Shown here: piece by piece, positions 8,384 through 17,106 of the stretch | Layout: every line of letters starts with the position of its first letter | Numbering within the stretch: position 1 is the first letter of the stretch | DNA from: Falsigemmobacter intermedius | GTDB taxonomy: Bacteria; Pseudomonadota; Alphaproteobacteria; Rhodobacterales; Rhodobacteraceae | DNA: 64,000 bases | Assembly: GCF_004054105.1 (NCBI RefSeq) | Contig: NZ_SBLC01000002.1 | Location: 1-64,000, forward strand | Reading direction: 5' to 3' | Notes under the pieces: model-generated | Told to the model about the DNA's origin: nothing | Databases searched by the model: none | The model's input: only the letters and a program-made list of their open reading frames with translations | Translations under genes and position numbers: made by a program

Positions 8384-9805
8384 TTGGACAGAGTCGTCGA
8401 TTTCATCAATTCAGTGCTCTGGGGCTATGTGCTGGTCTATGGGCTGATCGCGGTCGGGATCTGGTTCTCGATCCGGCTGCGGCTTCAGCAGGTGCTGCGC
8501 TTTGGCGAGATGCTGCGCTGCACCCTGGCGCGCCCTGCCCCCGACGGCACCGGAATCTCGCCCTTTCAGGCGCTTTGCACCAGCCTCGCCTCACGGGTGG
8601 GCACCGGCAATATCGCCGGGGTGGCCGTGGCCCTGGTGCTCGGCGGCCCGGGGGCGATCTTCTGGATGTGGGTGGTGGCCTTTGTCGGCATGGCGACGGC
8701 CTATGCCGAATCCGCTCTCGCTCAGCTTTATAAGGTCCGCGAGCCCGGAGACGCTCAGGCCGTCTATCGCGGCGGTCCGGCCTATTACATTGCCCGTGGC
8801 CTTGGCCTGCCCTGGCTTGGCACGCTTTTTTCCATCAGCCTGGTGCTTGCGGTGGGGCTGGTGGTCAATGCGCTGCAGTCGAACTCGATCGCTGAGGCGA
8901 TGGAGGGCGCTTTCGGGCTGTCACGTCCGGGCACCGGGATTGCCCTGGCGGCACTGACGGCCCTGGTGATCTTTGGCGGCATCCGCAAAATCGCGGCGGT
9001 GGCGGAATATGTCGTGCCCTTCATGGCCGGGGTCTATCTGCTGGTCACGCTTTACGTTATGGCGGTGAATATCACCGAGATCCCCGGCGTCTTTGCGCAG
9101 ATCTTCACTCATGCCTTCGGCCTGCAGGAAGCGGCGGGCGGCGTGGCGGGGGGCATGGCTGCGGCCATGCTGAACGGCGTCAAACGCGGGCTCTTCTCCA
9201 ATGAGGCGGGCATGGGCTCGGCCCCGAATATTGCCGCCGCTGCAACGCCCAGCCCGCATCACCCCTCGAGCCAGGGCTTTGTGCAGGCCTTTGCGGTCTT
9301 TATTGACACCATCGTCGTCTGCACCTGCACGGCGATGATTATTCTGTTGTCGGGCATCTATACCCCCGGCGCAGAGCTGACCGGCACCCAGCTGACCCAG
9401 GCCGCCCTGGCCGAGCACATCGGCAGCTTCGGCCCGACCTTCATCGCCATCGCGATCTTCTTTTTCGCCTTTACGACCATCATCGGCTGCTATGCCTATT
9501 CTGAGATGGCCATGGCCTATCTGGGGCTGGCCTCGCAACGCTGGCTTGTCGTGCTGCGCTGTCTGGTGCTGGTCATGGTGGCCTGGGGCGCGGTGCAAAG
9601 TATTGCGACGGTCTTTAACCTTGCAGATGCCACTCTGGGGCTGATGGCGGTGATCAATCTGATTGCCATTGTGGCCCTGACCGGAACGGTGACGCGGCTG
9701 ACGAAAGACTACTTCGCCCAGCGCAAAGCCGGACATCAGCCGCGCTTTATCGCGGCCGATCACCCCGGGCTGGGGGCAGGCATTGATCGCGACATCTGGC
9801 GCTGA
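8384..9805 (+). CDS. sodium:alanine/glycine symporter (AGCS family)
   Basis: A 473-aa inner-membrane symporter that couples amino acid uptake (alanine or glycine in known members) to sodium entry. Family hallmarks are FQALCTSLASRVGTGNIAGV near residue 70, the GGPAYYI segment, GVKRGLFSNEAGMGSAPN and a run of about ten hydrophobic helices. The start is the TTG at 8384, which has CGGGAG about 7 nt upstream. No ATG gives the conserved N-terminal FINSVLWGYVLVYGL region. The gene stands alone and converges with the ImuA-like gene, with only 6 bp between the stop codons. The exact substrate is inferred from the family. Confidence 0.92.
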   Translation: MDRVVDFINSVLWGYVLVYGLIAVGIWFSIRLRLQQVLRFGEMLRCTLARPAPDGTGISPFQALCTSLASRVGTGNIAGVAVALVLGGPGAIFWMWVVAFVGMATAYAESALAQLYKVREPGDAQAVYRGGPAYYIARGLGLPWLGTLFSISLVLAVGLVVNALQSNSIAEAMEGAFGLSRPGTGIALAALTALVIFGGIRKIAAVAEYVVPFMAGVYLLVTLYVMAVNITEIPGVFAQIFTHAFGLQEAAGGVAGGMAAAMLNGVKRGLFSNEAGMGSAPNIAAAATPSPHHPSSQGFVQAFAVFIDTIVVCTCTAMIILLSGIYTPGAELTGTQLTQAALAEHIGSFGPTFIAIAIFFFAFTTIIGCYAYSEMAMAYLGLASQRWLVVLRCLVLVMVAWGAVQSIATVFNLADATLGLMAVINLIAIVALTGTVTRLTKDYFAQRKAGHQPRFIAADHPGLGAGIDRDIWR

Positions 9806-9811
9806 GCGCCG

Positions 9812-10417
9812 TCACCCCGGCCGGTAAGAGTAAGACGGATAGGGGTAAGAGGGATAAGCGCAAGGGTCAGGGGCCGGCTTCTGCTGCGGGCTCTGCAGAT
9901 CCTCCGGCTTCAGCGGCGCTCTGCCATCCCAGGACAGGGTCCAGCTGCGGCAGGGCCCTCTTTTGTTGCGCAGCATCTCCCAGTGATGAAGGCTCTGGTC
10001 AGGGCCGCCCGGCACAGGTTTGCAGTGCCAGCGTGTCTCGGCCACATTGCTGCCCTGCCCCTCGCGGATCAGCAAAAGTCCGGTGGTCTGACCCGCTTCG
10101 GCGGCAAGCTGCAGCCGCCGCGCGGCATTGAGATGCAAAGCCCGGTCCGGCTCAGCAATCACCAGACCGGGTGCCGGATCGCGCAGCACCTCCTCCGTCG
10201 CCCAGAGCAGATCCTCAGTGCTGCGTGTCCTGACCAGGCAAAGCCGCCCGGCCAGGCCCTCTGGCAAAGCACTGCACATCAGCCTTTCGCGCTCCTGCTG
10301 CAGGGTGATGTAGAAGACCGGGCCGGAATGATGCTGTGCCTGACAAAGCGCAAAGCTGCGCCGTCCGCGCCCCTCCGCTTCATGCACACGCGCGCCCCCC
10401 AGTTCAAAGGGAAACAT
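9812..10417 (-). CDS. ImuA-like (SulA/RecA-like) protein
   Basis: The 201-aa protein resembles the Rhodobacteraceae ImuA-like proteins usually encoded beside imuB and dnaE2 in SOS mutagenesis cassettes. Points of similarity are GGARVHEAEGRGRRSFAL, RSTEDLLWATEEVLRD, the strand GLVIAEPD, RRLQLAAEAGQTTGLLLIRE and AETRWH near the end. I see no functional Walker A, as expected of these degenerate RecA relatives. The C-terminus is a Pro/Tyr-rich tail. Neither imuB nor dnaE2 follows; the neighbour is the convergent symporter. A GAAC-N7-GAAC box 153 bp upstream supports SOS control. The family call is from memory of the pattern and needs a profile search. Confidence 0.6.
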   Translation of the reverse strand: MFPFELGGARVHEAEGRGRRSFALCQAQHHSGPVFYITLQQERERLMCSALPEGLAGRLCLVRTRSTEDLLWATEEVLRDPAPGLVIAEPDRALHLNAARRLQLAAEAGQTTGLLLIREGQGSNVAETRWHCKPVPGGPDQSLHHWEMLRNKRGPCRSWTLSWDGRAPLKPEDLQSPQQKPAPDPCAYPSYPYPSYSYRPG

Positions 10418-10569
10418 CGCCCGCCGCCCCGCTGCGCTCAGTCACCACCTCTGTTGCGGCAGAACGGCGATCCGCCCTCGCCGGCCACAGCGCCCTTTTC
10501 ACAGATCGCGCGCAGGCAGAGGGAGTTTTGCTTTGAGAAGAGGGCTGCCACATCACAGAGACCACATGG

Positions 10570-10584
10570 GAACATAATAAGAAC
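10570..10584. promoter_or_regulatory. candidate LexA box (GAAC-N7-GAAC)
   Basis: GAAC at 10570-10573 and GAAC at 10581-10584 are separated by exactly seven bases. This is the direct-repeat LexA operator known for Rhodobacteraceae and related alphaproteobacteria (GTTC-N7-GTTC on the other strand). A third GAAC at 10591 follows with a six-base spacing. The site lies between the divergent ImuA-like gene and ubiB, so it could act on either. The SOS-type neighbour makes the ImuA-like gene the likelier target. Confidence 0.6.
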
Positions 10585-10698
10585 ATAACGGAACGAAAGC
10601 CCCCCTGACAAGCCGGTGCGGCTTTGCCTTGCGCAAAACCCGGAGCCGTCGGGCACCTGCGACGTTGGCTCTGCAAAGCCGCACCGGCGGCACGAAAA

Positions 10699-12324
10699 AT
10701 GGGGTATCGGGTGGCTCTTCCTTTGCGGGACGCACGCAGGCTGGCGGAAATTGTTGCAACCTTCACCCGCTTCGGCGGCGGCTGGCTGCTGGAGCGGGCG
10801 GGTCTGGGGGCCGGCCTGTCCAATTCCGGGGGAGACCTGACGCCGGTCAAACTGCGCGAGGCGCTCGAGGCTCTGGGACCGGTCTTCGTTAAACTGGGAC
10901 AGATCCTGTCGACCCGGCGCGATCTGATTGATGACCTCTGGGCCGATGCGCTGAGCCAGCTGCGCGCCCAGGTCACCGCCCTGCCCTGGAGCGAGATGGA
11001 AGCCCGCGCCGAAGCGGCCCTGGGCCGACCCTGGCGCGAGGTCTTTTCTGAGATCCTGCCCGAGCCCATCGGTTCTGCCTCCATCGGACAGGTTTATGCG
11101 GCAAAGCTCATCGACGGCACCGATGTGGTCATCAAGATCACCCGCCCCGATCAGGAAGAGCGTATTCAGGCCGATCTGCGCCTGCTGGAATATGCCGCCG
11201 CCCGCGCCGCCGCACTCTCTCCCGGCGTGGCGCGCTATCAGCCCGCCGCCATGGTGCGCGAACTGGCCCGCGCCATCCGCGCCGAGTTTGATCTGACCGA
11301 AGAGGCTGAAAACACCGAAGAAATGGCCGCCAATTTCGCGGGCTTTCCCAAGGTCCGGGTGCCGAAGGTCTGGAGCGACTATTCCTCCCGCGACCTCATG
11401 GTACAGGAACGTATCTTCGGCACCCCGCCCTCAGATACGGCCGCCCTGGCAGCGGCGGGTCTGGACGGCCCGGCCCTGGCGGCCGTGGGTGCAGAGGCCT
11501 TCATGCATTCCCTGCTGGTTGAGCGGGTCTTTCATGCCGATCCGCATCCGGGCAATCTTTTTGCCCTGCCGGACAACCATATGGCCTTCATCGACTTTGG
11601 CATGGTGGGGCGGCTGACGAGCGCAAGGCAACGCGAGCTGATGTCCTTTCTCAAGGCCATTGTCACCGCAGACCCCCGCGCTTTCGCCAAGCTGCTGCTG
11701 CGCTGGAGCGGCGCGGAAAACACTCTCGCGCCCCCGGCCTCGCTGGAGGCCGCAGCCGGGCGCTTTATCGCGCGCCACAGCCGCAAGGGGCTCGATCTCT
11801 CGCGGGCGATCACCGACATTATGGAGATGGTGCGCGAAGAAGACCTCGCCCTGCCCCCTGATCTGGTGCTTTTGTTCAAAGCCATGGCGACGGCAGATGG
11901 CACGATGAAGCTGCTTGATCCGCAGTTTGACAGCATCTCTGCCGCCAAACCCTTTGTGGCCCGCGACCTTCTGGCCCTCCCCAAACCCGAAGAACTCGCG
12001 GCGCGGCTGAGTGACTTTGCCGGCGCCGCCACCGCCTTTGGCGAAGAAGCGCCAGAGCTTTTGCGCGCGGGCCTCACCCGGCTCAGCGAAGGCAAACTGC
12101 GCGCCGAAGTCAGCCTGGCCAGCGGCGGCGACATCGCCCGGGCGCTGGAGCAGGCGGCGCGGCGGATTGCCGGGGGCCTCGTGCTGGCGGCGCTTTTGCT
12201 GACCATGGGGCCGGTTCTGGCCATGGCCGGGCCGCAGGTGGCGGGGCTTCCGCTCGGATCCTGGGTGGGTATTTTCGGGCTGATCGGCGGAGTGTGGCAC
12301 ATCTCGCGGCGCTGGAAGCTTTAG
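10699..12324 (+). CDS. ubiB: UbiB, ubiquinone biosynthesis kinase-like protein
   Basis: A member of the ABC1/ADCK/UbiB atypical kinase family, required for ubiquinone synthesis and membrane-associated. From the ATG at 10699 (541 aa) it shows the family-defining KxGQ motif (VFVKLGQILSTR, K65-Q68), an alanine-rich loop (SASIGQVYAAKL), the catalytic HADPHPGNL and the metal-binding FIDFG. The last 60 residues contain two hydrophobic segments (GLVLAALLLTMGPVLAMAG and LGSWVGIFGLIGGVWH), matching the C-terminal anchors of UbiB. An upstream TTG at 10624 would add 25 non-conserved residues and is rejected. Other ubi genes, such as ubiE, which often sits next to ubiB, are not in the window. Confidence 0.92.
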   Translation: MGYRVALPLRDARRLAEIVATFTRFGGGWLLERAGLGAGLSNSGGDLTPVKLREALEALGPVFVKLGQILSTRRDLIDDLWADALSQLRAQVTALPWSEMEARAEAALGRPWREVFSEILPEPIGSASIGQVYAAKLIDGTDVVIKITRPDQEERIQADLRLLEYAAARAAALSPGVARYQPAAMVRELARAIRAEFDLTEEAENTEEMAANFAGFPKVRVPKVWSDYSSRDLMVQERIFGTPPSDTAALAAAGLDGPALAAVGAEAFMHSLLVERVFHADPHPGNLFALPDNHMAFIDFGMVGRLTSARQRELMSFLKAIVTADPRAFAKLLLRWSGAENTLAPPASLEAAAGRFIARHSRKGLDLSRAITDIMEMVREEDLALPPDLVLLFKAMATADGTMKLLDPQFDSISAAKPFVARDLLALPKPEELAARLSDFAGAATAFGEEAPELLRAGLTRLSEGKLRAEVSLASGGDIARALEQAARRIAGGLVLAALLLTMGPVLAMAGPQVAGLPLGSWVGIFGLIGGVWHISRRWKL

Positions 12325-12444
12325 GCGCGGCTTGAAACTTTGCGAAAAATCCCTATATTTCCCCCTGAGATGAGCGGAAACCGTGGCTCATTCTGACCTG
12401 TATCTGCCCGGGACGGTCCGGGCGTTTCAGACCGGAGACACGGC

Positions 12445-12882
12445 ATGTTCCGCCTGCCCGCCACCCAGCGCCGCCTGATCTATGTTGCCCTCTTTGAGAG
12501 TCTGGCGATCGTGCTTTCGACGATTCTTCTCAATATGATGAGCAAGGGCGACGGCCATTCCTCGCTGCCCGTGGCGGTGGCAGTCTCAGTCATCGCCGTG
12601 GTGTGGAACTTCATCTTTAACACCGGCTTTGAAGCCGCAGAGCGCCGCTTTGGCATCGTAAAGCGCAGCCTGCCTTTGCGTGCGGGCCATGCCATCGGGT
12701 TTGAAGGCGGGCTGGTACTCTTTACCGTGCCGCTCTTTATGGTCTGGTATCAGGTGGGCTTTCTGGACGCGCTGATGATGGAAGCGGCCATCCTGATTTT
12801 CTTTCTGGTCTTCACCTTCTTCTTTACCCTGGCCTTCGACCGCATTTTCCCGCTGCCGCATCAGCAGATGCAGGACGCCTGA
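12445..12882 (+). CDS. PACE family efflux transporter
   Basis: A 145-aa membrane protein with two bacterial transmembrane pair domains in tandem, the architecture of the proteobacterial antimicrobial compound efflux (PACE) family, whose model is AceI of Acinetobacter (chlorhexidine). Each half carries family motifs: an Rxx..YxxxFE region at the start of the first half, FNxxFE (FNTGFEAAERR), RAGHAIGFEGGL opening the second half, and FDRIFP near the end. Four hydrophobic helices are evident. GGAGA precedes the start. It stands alone, ahead of a terminator. The substrate is not predictable; many members export polyamines or biocides. Confidence 0.88.
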   Translation: MFRLPATQRRLIYVALFESLAIVLSTILLNMMSKGDGHSSLPVAVAVSVIAVVWNFIFNTGFEAAERRFGIVKRSLPLRAGHAIGFEGGLVLFTVPLFMVWYQVGFLDALMMEAAILIFFLVFTFFFTLAFDRIFPLPHQQMQDA

Positions 12883-12894
12883 GCCGATGCAGAG

Positions 12895-12922
12895 GCCCCG
12901 GACCACCGGCCCGGGGCTTTTT
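12895..12922 (+). terminator. rho-independent terminator after the PACE gene
   Basis: A 7-bp G+C stem (GCCCCGG at 12895-12901, CCGGGGC at 12911-12917) is followed directly by TTTTT (12918-12922). It lies 12 bp after the PACE stop codon. Confidence 0.85.
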
Positions 12923-12923
12923 C

Positions 12924-13364
12924 TCAGCTGCGGGTGCGGTCTTCGAGTTTGACCAATGTCCAGCAGGGCTGACGCCGGAAGGTATAGGTGATGTCCACCC
13001 CAAGACCGCCTTTGGTCTGAAGCTTCACCTGATCCGCATCCACCTCGGTATAGATCATCTTATGGCCCATCCGGACGGCCGCGACATCCGGCAGGATCGG
13101 CCAGCCCAGTTCTTCATGGTCATGGGGGCTTTGAACCAGCACCGGGCCGTCTTTGGCCTCCATCTCCATAAACCCGGCATCAAGCGGGTTGACCGTGGCG
13201 GAGCGCTGATTTTCAGCCGAGCCGCCGAACCAGGCGACAAACTCCTCAATCTTTTCGAAATCGCAGGCGGTTTTGCCCGGCGTGATGACCGGAGAGGCCC
13301 CCGCCACCGACCCCGCCCCTGACGCCAGGGCCAGCACCCCGACTGCCGCAAAAAGCGCTTTCAT
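12924..13364 (-). CDS. hypothetical exported protein
   Basis: A 146-aa protein that I do not recognise. The start at 13364 is chosen over one 15 bp upstream because GGAAGGA lies about 7 nt before it and the protein then opens with a clean signal peptide (MKALFAAVGVLALASGAGSVAGA). The mature part has two cysteines (TACDFEK and RQPCWTL), which may pair in the periplasm. It is rich in acidic residues and ends VKLEDRTRS. It is divergent from the histidine kinase gene, with about 140 bp between the starts. No function can be proposed. Confidence 0.7.
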   Translation of the reverse strand: MKALFAAVGVLALASGAGSVAGASPVITPGKTACDFEKIEEFVAWFGGSAENQRSATVNPLDAGFMEMEAKDGPVLVQSPHDHEELGWPILPDVAAVRMGHKMIYTEVDADQVKLQTKGGLGVDITYTFRRQPCWTLVKLEDRTRS

Positions 13365-13506
13365 CCCAAGTCCTTCCACAAAACCCTGTCGGGCAATCCT
13401 GCGGCGCGGCCCGGGGCGCTGTCAACGGCAGGTTGCGCCGATCCCGCTGAGCCGGAGGGCACAGCAGATGATTGCCACAGAGCCCCTCGCGGCCTATGTC
13501 TGATCC

Positions 13507-14817
13507 ATGGCCCTGCGCATCCGCTCTTATCTGCCCCGCAGCCTTTATGGTCGTGCCGCCCTGATCCTGGTGGCACCGATTGTGATCATCCAGCTTCTGG
13601 TCTCGGTCGCCTTCATCCAGCGCCACTATGAAGGCGTGACCGAGCAGATGACCGAGAGCCTCGTCTATGAGCTTCAACTCGTGCGTGAGCTGCATCTCTC
13701 AGGCCAGCGCGACAGGGCGCAGCAGGTGGCAGACCGGCTCGGGCTGAAGATGTCCCCCGCCGGCTCTCAGACGCTGGATGAAAGCCCGGCGTTTCTGGAT
13801 TTCTCGGGCCGTGTCATCCAGCGCATCCTGAAAGAGGGCCTGCCCGATGTGGTGGGCGTTGATGTGAACAGCCGCCACCGCGCGGTGCTTTTGCGCGCAG
13901 GCCCGCCCGGCGATCAGATCGACATTCTGATTGAGCGCCGCAGGCTTTCAGCCTCAAACCCGCACCAGCTGCTGGTGCTGATGGTCTTTGCCGGGCTTTT
14001 GCTCGGCATCATCGCCTATGTCTTTCTGCGCAATCAGCTGCGCCCGATCAAAAAGCTGGCCGATGCCTCAGAGGCTTTTGGCCGGGGCCAGATTCTGCCC
14101 TATCGCCCGCGCGGGGCCGAAGAGGTCCGCGCGGCAGGGGCCGCCTTTTTGCAGATGCGCGCCCGCATTGAGCGCCAGATTGAGCAGCGCACTCTGATGC
14201 TCTCAGGCGTCAGCCATGATCTGCGCACCCCCCTGACCCGGCTGCGGCTGGAGCTGTCGATGCTCGACCCCGGCCCGGAAGTGGAGGCCATGGAGGCCGA
14301 TCTCGCAGAGATGGACCGCATGATCAGCGGCTTTCTTGACTATGCCCGCGGTGATGCGGCGGAGGAGGCCGTCCTGACCAATCCGCTGACGCTTTTGCAG
14401 GAAATCACCACCCGCGCCCGGCGCATGGGGCTGAAAGTCGAGCTGCTGCCGCTCTCCGTTGCAGGTGCCGTCCCTGAGGTCTGGCTGCGCCCCGATGCGA
14501 TCACCCGCGCGGTTGAGAACCTGATGAACAATGCCGCGCGCTACGGCGATCTGATCGAGATTTCACTCAGCTGGACCACCCGCAAGCTGATCATCTCGAT
14601 CCAGGATGACGGCCCCGGCATTCCGCCCGAGCAGCATGAACTGGCGATGAAGCCCTTTGCCCGCCTCGACCCCTCCCGCAATGCCAATGACGGCTCCAAC
14701 ACCGGGCTGGGTCTGGCCATTGTGGCCGAAATCGCAATCAGCCACGGCGGCGCGCTGCAACTGGGCAAAAGCCTGCGCCTGGGCGGGCTGAGGGCTGATA
14801 TCACCCTGGCGCGATAA
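13507..14817 (+). CDS. sensor histidine kinase, EnvZ-like
   Basis: An inner-membrane sensor kinase of 436 aa. It has TM1 at about residues 17-37, a periplasmic sensor region of about 115 residues, TM2 at 154-174, and a HAMP linker (LRPIKKLADASEAFGRG). The phosphoacceptor H237 is in SHDLRTPLTRLR. The catalytic domain has an N box (ENLMNN, 337-342), G1 DDGPGIP (367-373) and G2 TGLGLAI (399-405). The pattern matches the EnvZ/OmpR-type osmosensor group. No response regulator gene lies on either side, so it is an orphan in this window. The ATG at 13507 lacks a good ribosome site. Confidence 0.88.
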   Translation: MALRIRSYLPRSLYGRAALILVAPIVIIQLLVSVAFIQRHYEGVTEQMTESLVYELQLVRELHLSGQRDRAQQVADRLGLKMSPAGSQTLDESPAFLDFSGRVIQRILKEGLPDVVGVDVNSRHRAVLLRAGPPGDQIDILIERRRLSASNPHQLLVLMVFAGLLLGIIAYVFLRNQLRPIKKLADASEAFGRGQILPYRPRGAEEVRAAGAAFLQMRARIERQIEQRTLMLSGVSHDLRTPLTRLRLELSMLDPGPEVEAMEADLAEMDRMISGFLDYARGDAAEEAVLTNPLTLLQEITTRARRMGLKVELLPLSVAGAVPEVWLRPDAITRAVENLMNNAARYGDLIEISLSWTTRKLIISIQDDGPGIPPEQHELAMKPFARLDPSRNANDGSNTGLGLAIVAEIAISHGGALQLGKSLRLGGLRADITLAR

Positions 14818-15179
14818 GCAGATTATCCCAGGGTTCCGAGAAATATCCCACATAGTTATCCACAGGTGGATCGGGGATTTCTCCGGGCTGATTGCGGAAA
14901 CTCAACGCAATGCACCAGGCAGTCCGCGGTGTAATTCGCGCGGAGGCGACCGAGTTATTATCTGAAAAATAAGGGGTTTTCAGGAAAATCCGGCGGCCCT
15001 CCTGAGGCAACCTCCGAAAGCGCCTTACCTGCGGGCTCCGACCGCGAGGCAAAAGCCATCGCGCCCGGCGTTTCCCTGCACCGAAGGTTATTCACAGGCA
15101 GAGGTGACGGATGGCCGCAGCAAACGGCCTTCCGAAGCCCCCCGCGCCACAGATATCGCGGCGCGAGGGGGAATTGTCT
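14818..15179. other. non-coding region with DnaA-box sequences
   Basis: This 362-bp gap has no gene. A perfect DnaA box TTATCCACA lies at 14856-14864. A one-mismatch copy TTATTCACA is at 15088-15096, and looser copies are TTATCCCAG (14823-14831) and ATATCCCAC near 14843. An A+T-rich patch lies around 14950-14990, unusual for this window. The flanking genes (histidine kinase and PepP, which converge here) are not those that normally border oriC in this family. A DnaA-binding or titration site is more likely than an origin. Confidence 0.45.
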
Positions 15180-16994
15180 TCAAAGCGGCGCGCAGGCCCT
15201 CTCAAGCCAGGCGCGGACCTCTGCACTGACCCTCGGGCCAATCTTTGCAAGAACCTCAGCGTGATAGGCATCAAGCCAGTCGCGCTCAGCCCGGGACAAT
15301 TCCTCCACAAGGATCAGACGGCGATCAAAGGGCGCCCAGGTCAGGGTCTCAAAGTCATACATCCGGCGCTGCGCATCCCCGCCCGCCAGGGGCGCGGCCT
15401 CGCGCACGACGATCAGATTCTCAAGGCGGATGCCATAAGCCCCCTCACGGTAATAACCCGGCTCATTCGAGAGGATCATCCCCGGCAGGAAGGGCACATC
15501 CGAGACACGGGACAGCCGCTGCGGCCCCTCATGGACGCAGAGAAAGGCCCCCACGCCATGACCGGTGCCATGGTCATAATCGCAATGCAGCGTCCAGAGC
15601 GGTGCACGCGCCAGCGCATCAAGATGGCAGCCTGCCACCCCCGCCGGAAAGCGCGCCCGCGAGACGGCGATCATCCCCTGCAACACGGCCGTAAAAGCCC
15701 GCGCGGCCCCCTCGGGCGGTGTCCCGATCGCCATGGTGCGGGTGATATCGGTGGTGCCGTCTTTATACTGCCCGCCGCTGTCGACCAGCATCAGCGAGTT
15801 CGGCTCAAGCCGGCGGTTGCTGTCCTCAGAGACCCGGTAATGGATCACTGCGCCATTGGGGCCTGCGCCTGAGATGGTCTCAAAGCTCAGATCATGGAGC
15901 TGATTGGTGGCGCGGCGGAAGCCTTCGAGCGCCGTCACCACACCGATTTCGGTCTCAACCGCGCCGCCGCAGACCGCTTCGGCCCGGCCGTCAAACCAGC
16001 AGAGGAACTCAGCAATGGCCGCGCCGTCGCGCAGATGCGCCTCACGGGTTGCGGCAATCTCAGCGGCGTTTTTGCAGGCTTTGGGAAGGCGGCAGGGATC
16101 ATCGCCCCAGACGAAAGACACACCCGCATGGCTCAGCAGATCCTGAACCGCCCAGGGCGCGGTGCCGCGATCGACCCGCACCGGACCTTTCAGCTGCGTC
16201 AGCGCGACCGCGAAATCTTCCTCGGGCGCAAGGCGCACCTCTGCGCCAAGGCTCTGCAGCAAAGCGTCAGAAAACTTGGCGGCATGGGCAAAAAGATCGA
16301 CCGAGCCATCCGCATGAAGCAGCGCAAAGCTTTGCACCAGCGGGTTGCGCGGCAGATCCGCGCCGCGAATGTTCAAAAGCCAGCAGATGCTGTCGGGCAG
16401 CGTCAGAACGGCCGTCGCCTGCCCCGCGGCCGCAAGAGCGGCCCCCAGACGCGCTCGCTTGGCGGCTGAGCTTTCGCCCGCCAGTTCCTCAGGATGGGCG
16501 AAGGCCGGACGGATCGCCGGCCCGGGCTGATCGTGCCAGACCGCATCGACGAAGTTCTCCGTCGGCTGCAGCCGGACGGGATGGCCCTGAAGCGCCTTTT
16601 CGATGGCCGCGATCTCGGCTGCGGTATGCAGCCAGGGATCGAAAGCGACCACGCCTTCGCTCAGATGATCGCGCAGCCAGTCTCCCGCGCTGACCTCGGG
16701 CCAGTCCACCGGGGTGAAGACCGGGGCCACCTGCTGGCGCACCTGCAGCCGGTAACGACCATCCACAAAGACCCCCGCAATCCCGGGCAGCACGATACAA
16801 AAGCCCGCCGAACCGCTGAAGCCCGTCAGCCAGGCCAGACGCGCATCACGGGGGGCGACATATTCCCCCTGCCAGGCATCCGCACGCGGCACCAGAAAGC
16901 CCTGAACTCCGGCATCCGCAAGCGCCCGGCGCAGCGCGATCAGACGCGGCGGGCCCTGCTCGGGAGAGTTCTCGGCGGTAAAAGTTTGAAACAT
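15180..16994 (-). CDS. pepP: Xaa-Pro aminopeptidase, M24 family
   Basis: A cytosolic metallopeptidase of about 604 aa that removes N-terminal residues before proline. It has the three-domain layout of the long aminopeptidase P forms: two creatinase-like N-terminal domains, then the pita-bread catalytic domain. Metal ligands visible in order are the two Asp in VDSGGQYKDGTTDITRT, the His in HGTGHGVG, the Glu in SNEPGYY and the Glu in IRLENL. The start at 16994 has GAGG about 5 nt upstream and begins MFQTFTAEN. An ORF start 48 bp earlier adds residues without a ribosome site. It is a single gene, divergent from the TerB-like gene. Confidence 0.93.
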   Translation of the reverse strand: MFQTFTAENSPEQGPPRLIALRRALADAGVQGFLVPRADAWQGEYVAPRDARLAWLTGFSGSAGFCIVLPGIAGVFVDGRYRLQVRQQVAPVFTPVDWPEVSAGDWLRDHLSEGVVAFDPWLHTAAEIAAIEKALQGHPVRLQPTENFVDAVWHDQPGPAIRPAFAHPEELAGESSAAKRARLGAALAAAGQATAVLTLPDSICWLLNIRGADLPRNPLVQSFALLHADGSVDLFAHAAKFSDALLQSLGAEVRLAPEEDFAVALTQLKGPVRVDRGTAPWAVQDLLSHAGVSFVWGDDPCRLPKACKNAAEIAATREAHLRDGAAIAEFLCWFDGRAEAVCGGAVETEIGVVTALEGFRRATNQLHDLSFETISGAGPNGAVIHYRVSEDSNRRLEPNSLMLVDSGGQYKDGTTDITRTMAIGTPPEGAARAFTAVLQGMIAVSRARFPAGVAGCHLDALARAPLWTLHCDYDHGTGHGVGAFLCVHEGPQRLSRVSDVPFLPGMILSNEPGYYREGAYGIRLENLIVVREAAPLAGGDAQRRMYDFETLTWAPFDRRLILVEELSRAERDWLDAYHAEVLAKIGPRVSAEVRAWLERACAPL

Positions 16995-17106
16995 AACGGC
17001 CTCATCGAGGAACGGGAATCTGTTCTGCAGGGTTACACCCACAGGATGTCAGGGCAATGCAGCGAAGATGCGGCCCCCTGCATCCGGGCTAAAAGCGGAG
17101 GCGACG

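Noticed and set aside
7811-8733. Long open frames in the gap before the symporter
   Set aside because: They are Arg-, Pro- and Gly-rich on either strand, lack ribosome sites and match no family I know. One runs into the symporter in another frame.
14818-15179. Chromosomal replication origin
   Set aside because: DnaA-box sequences are present, but the typical neighbouring genes (such as hemE, mnmG, parAB or dnaA) are absent. The sites are reported only as possible DnaA-binding sequences.
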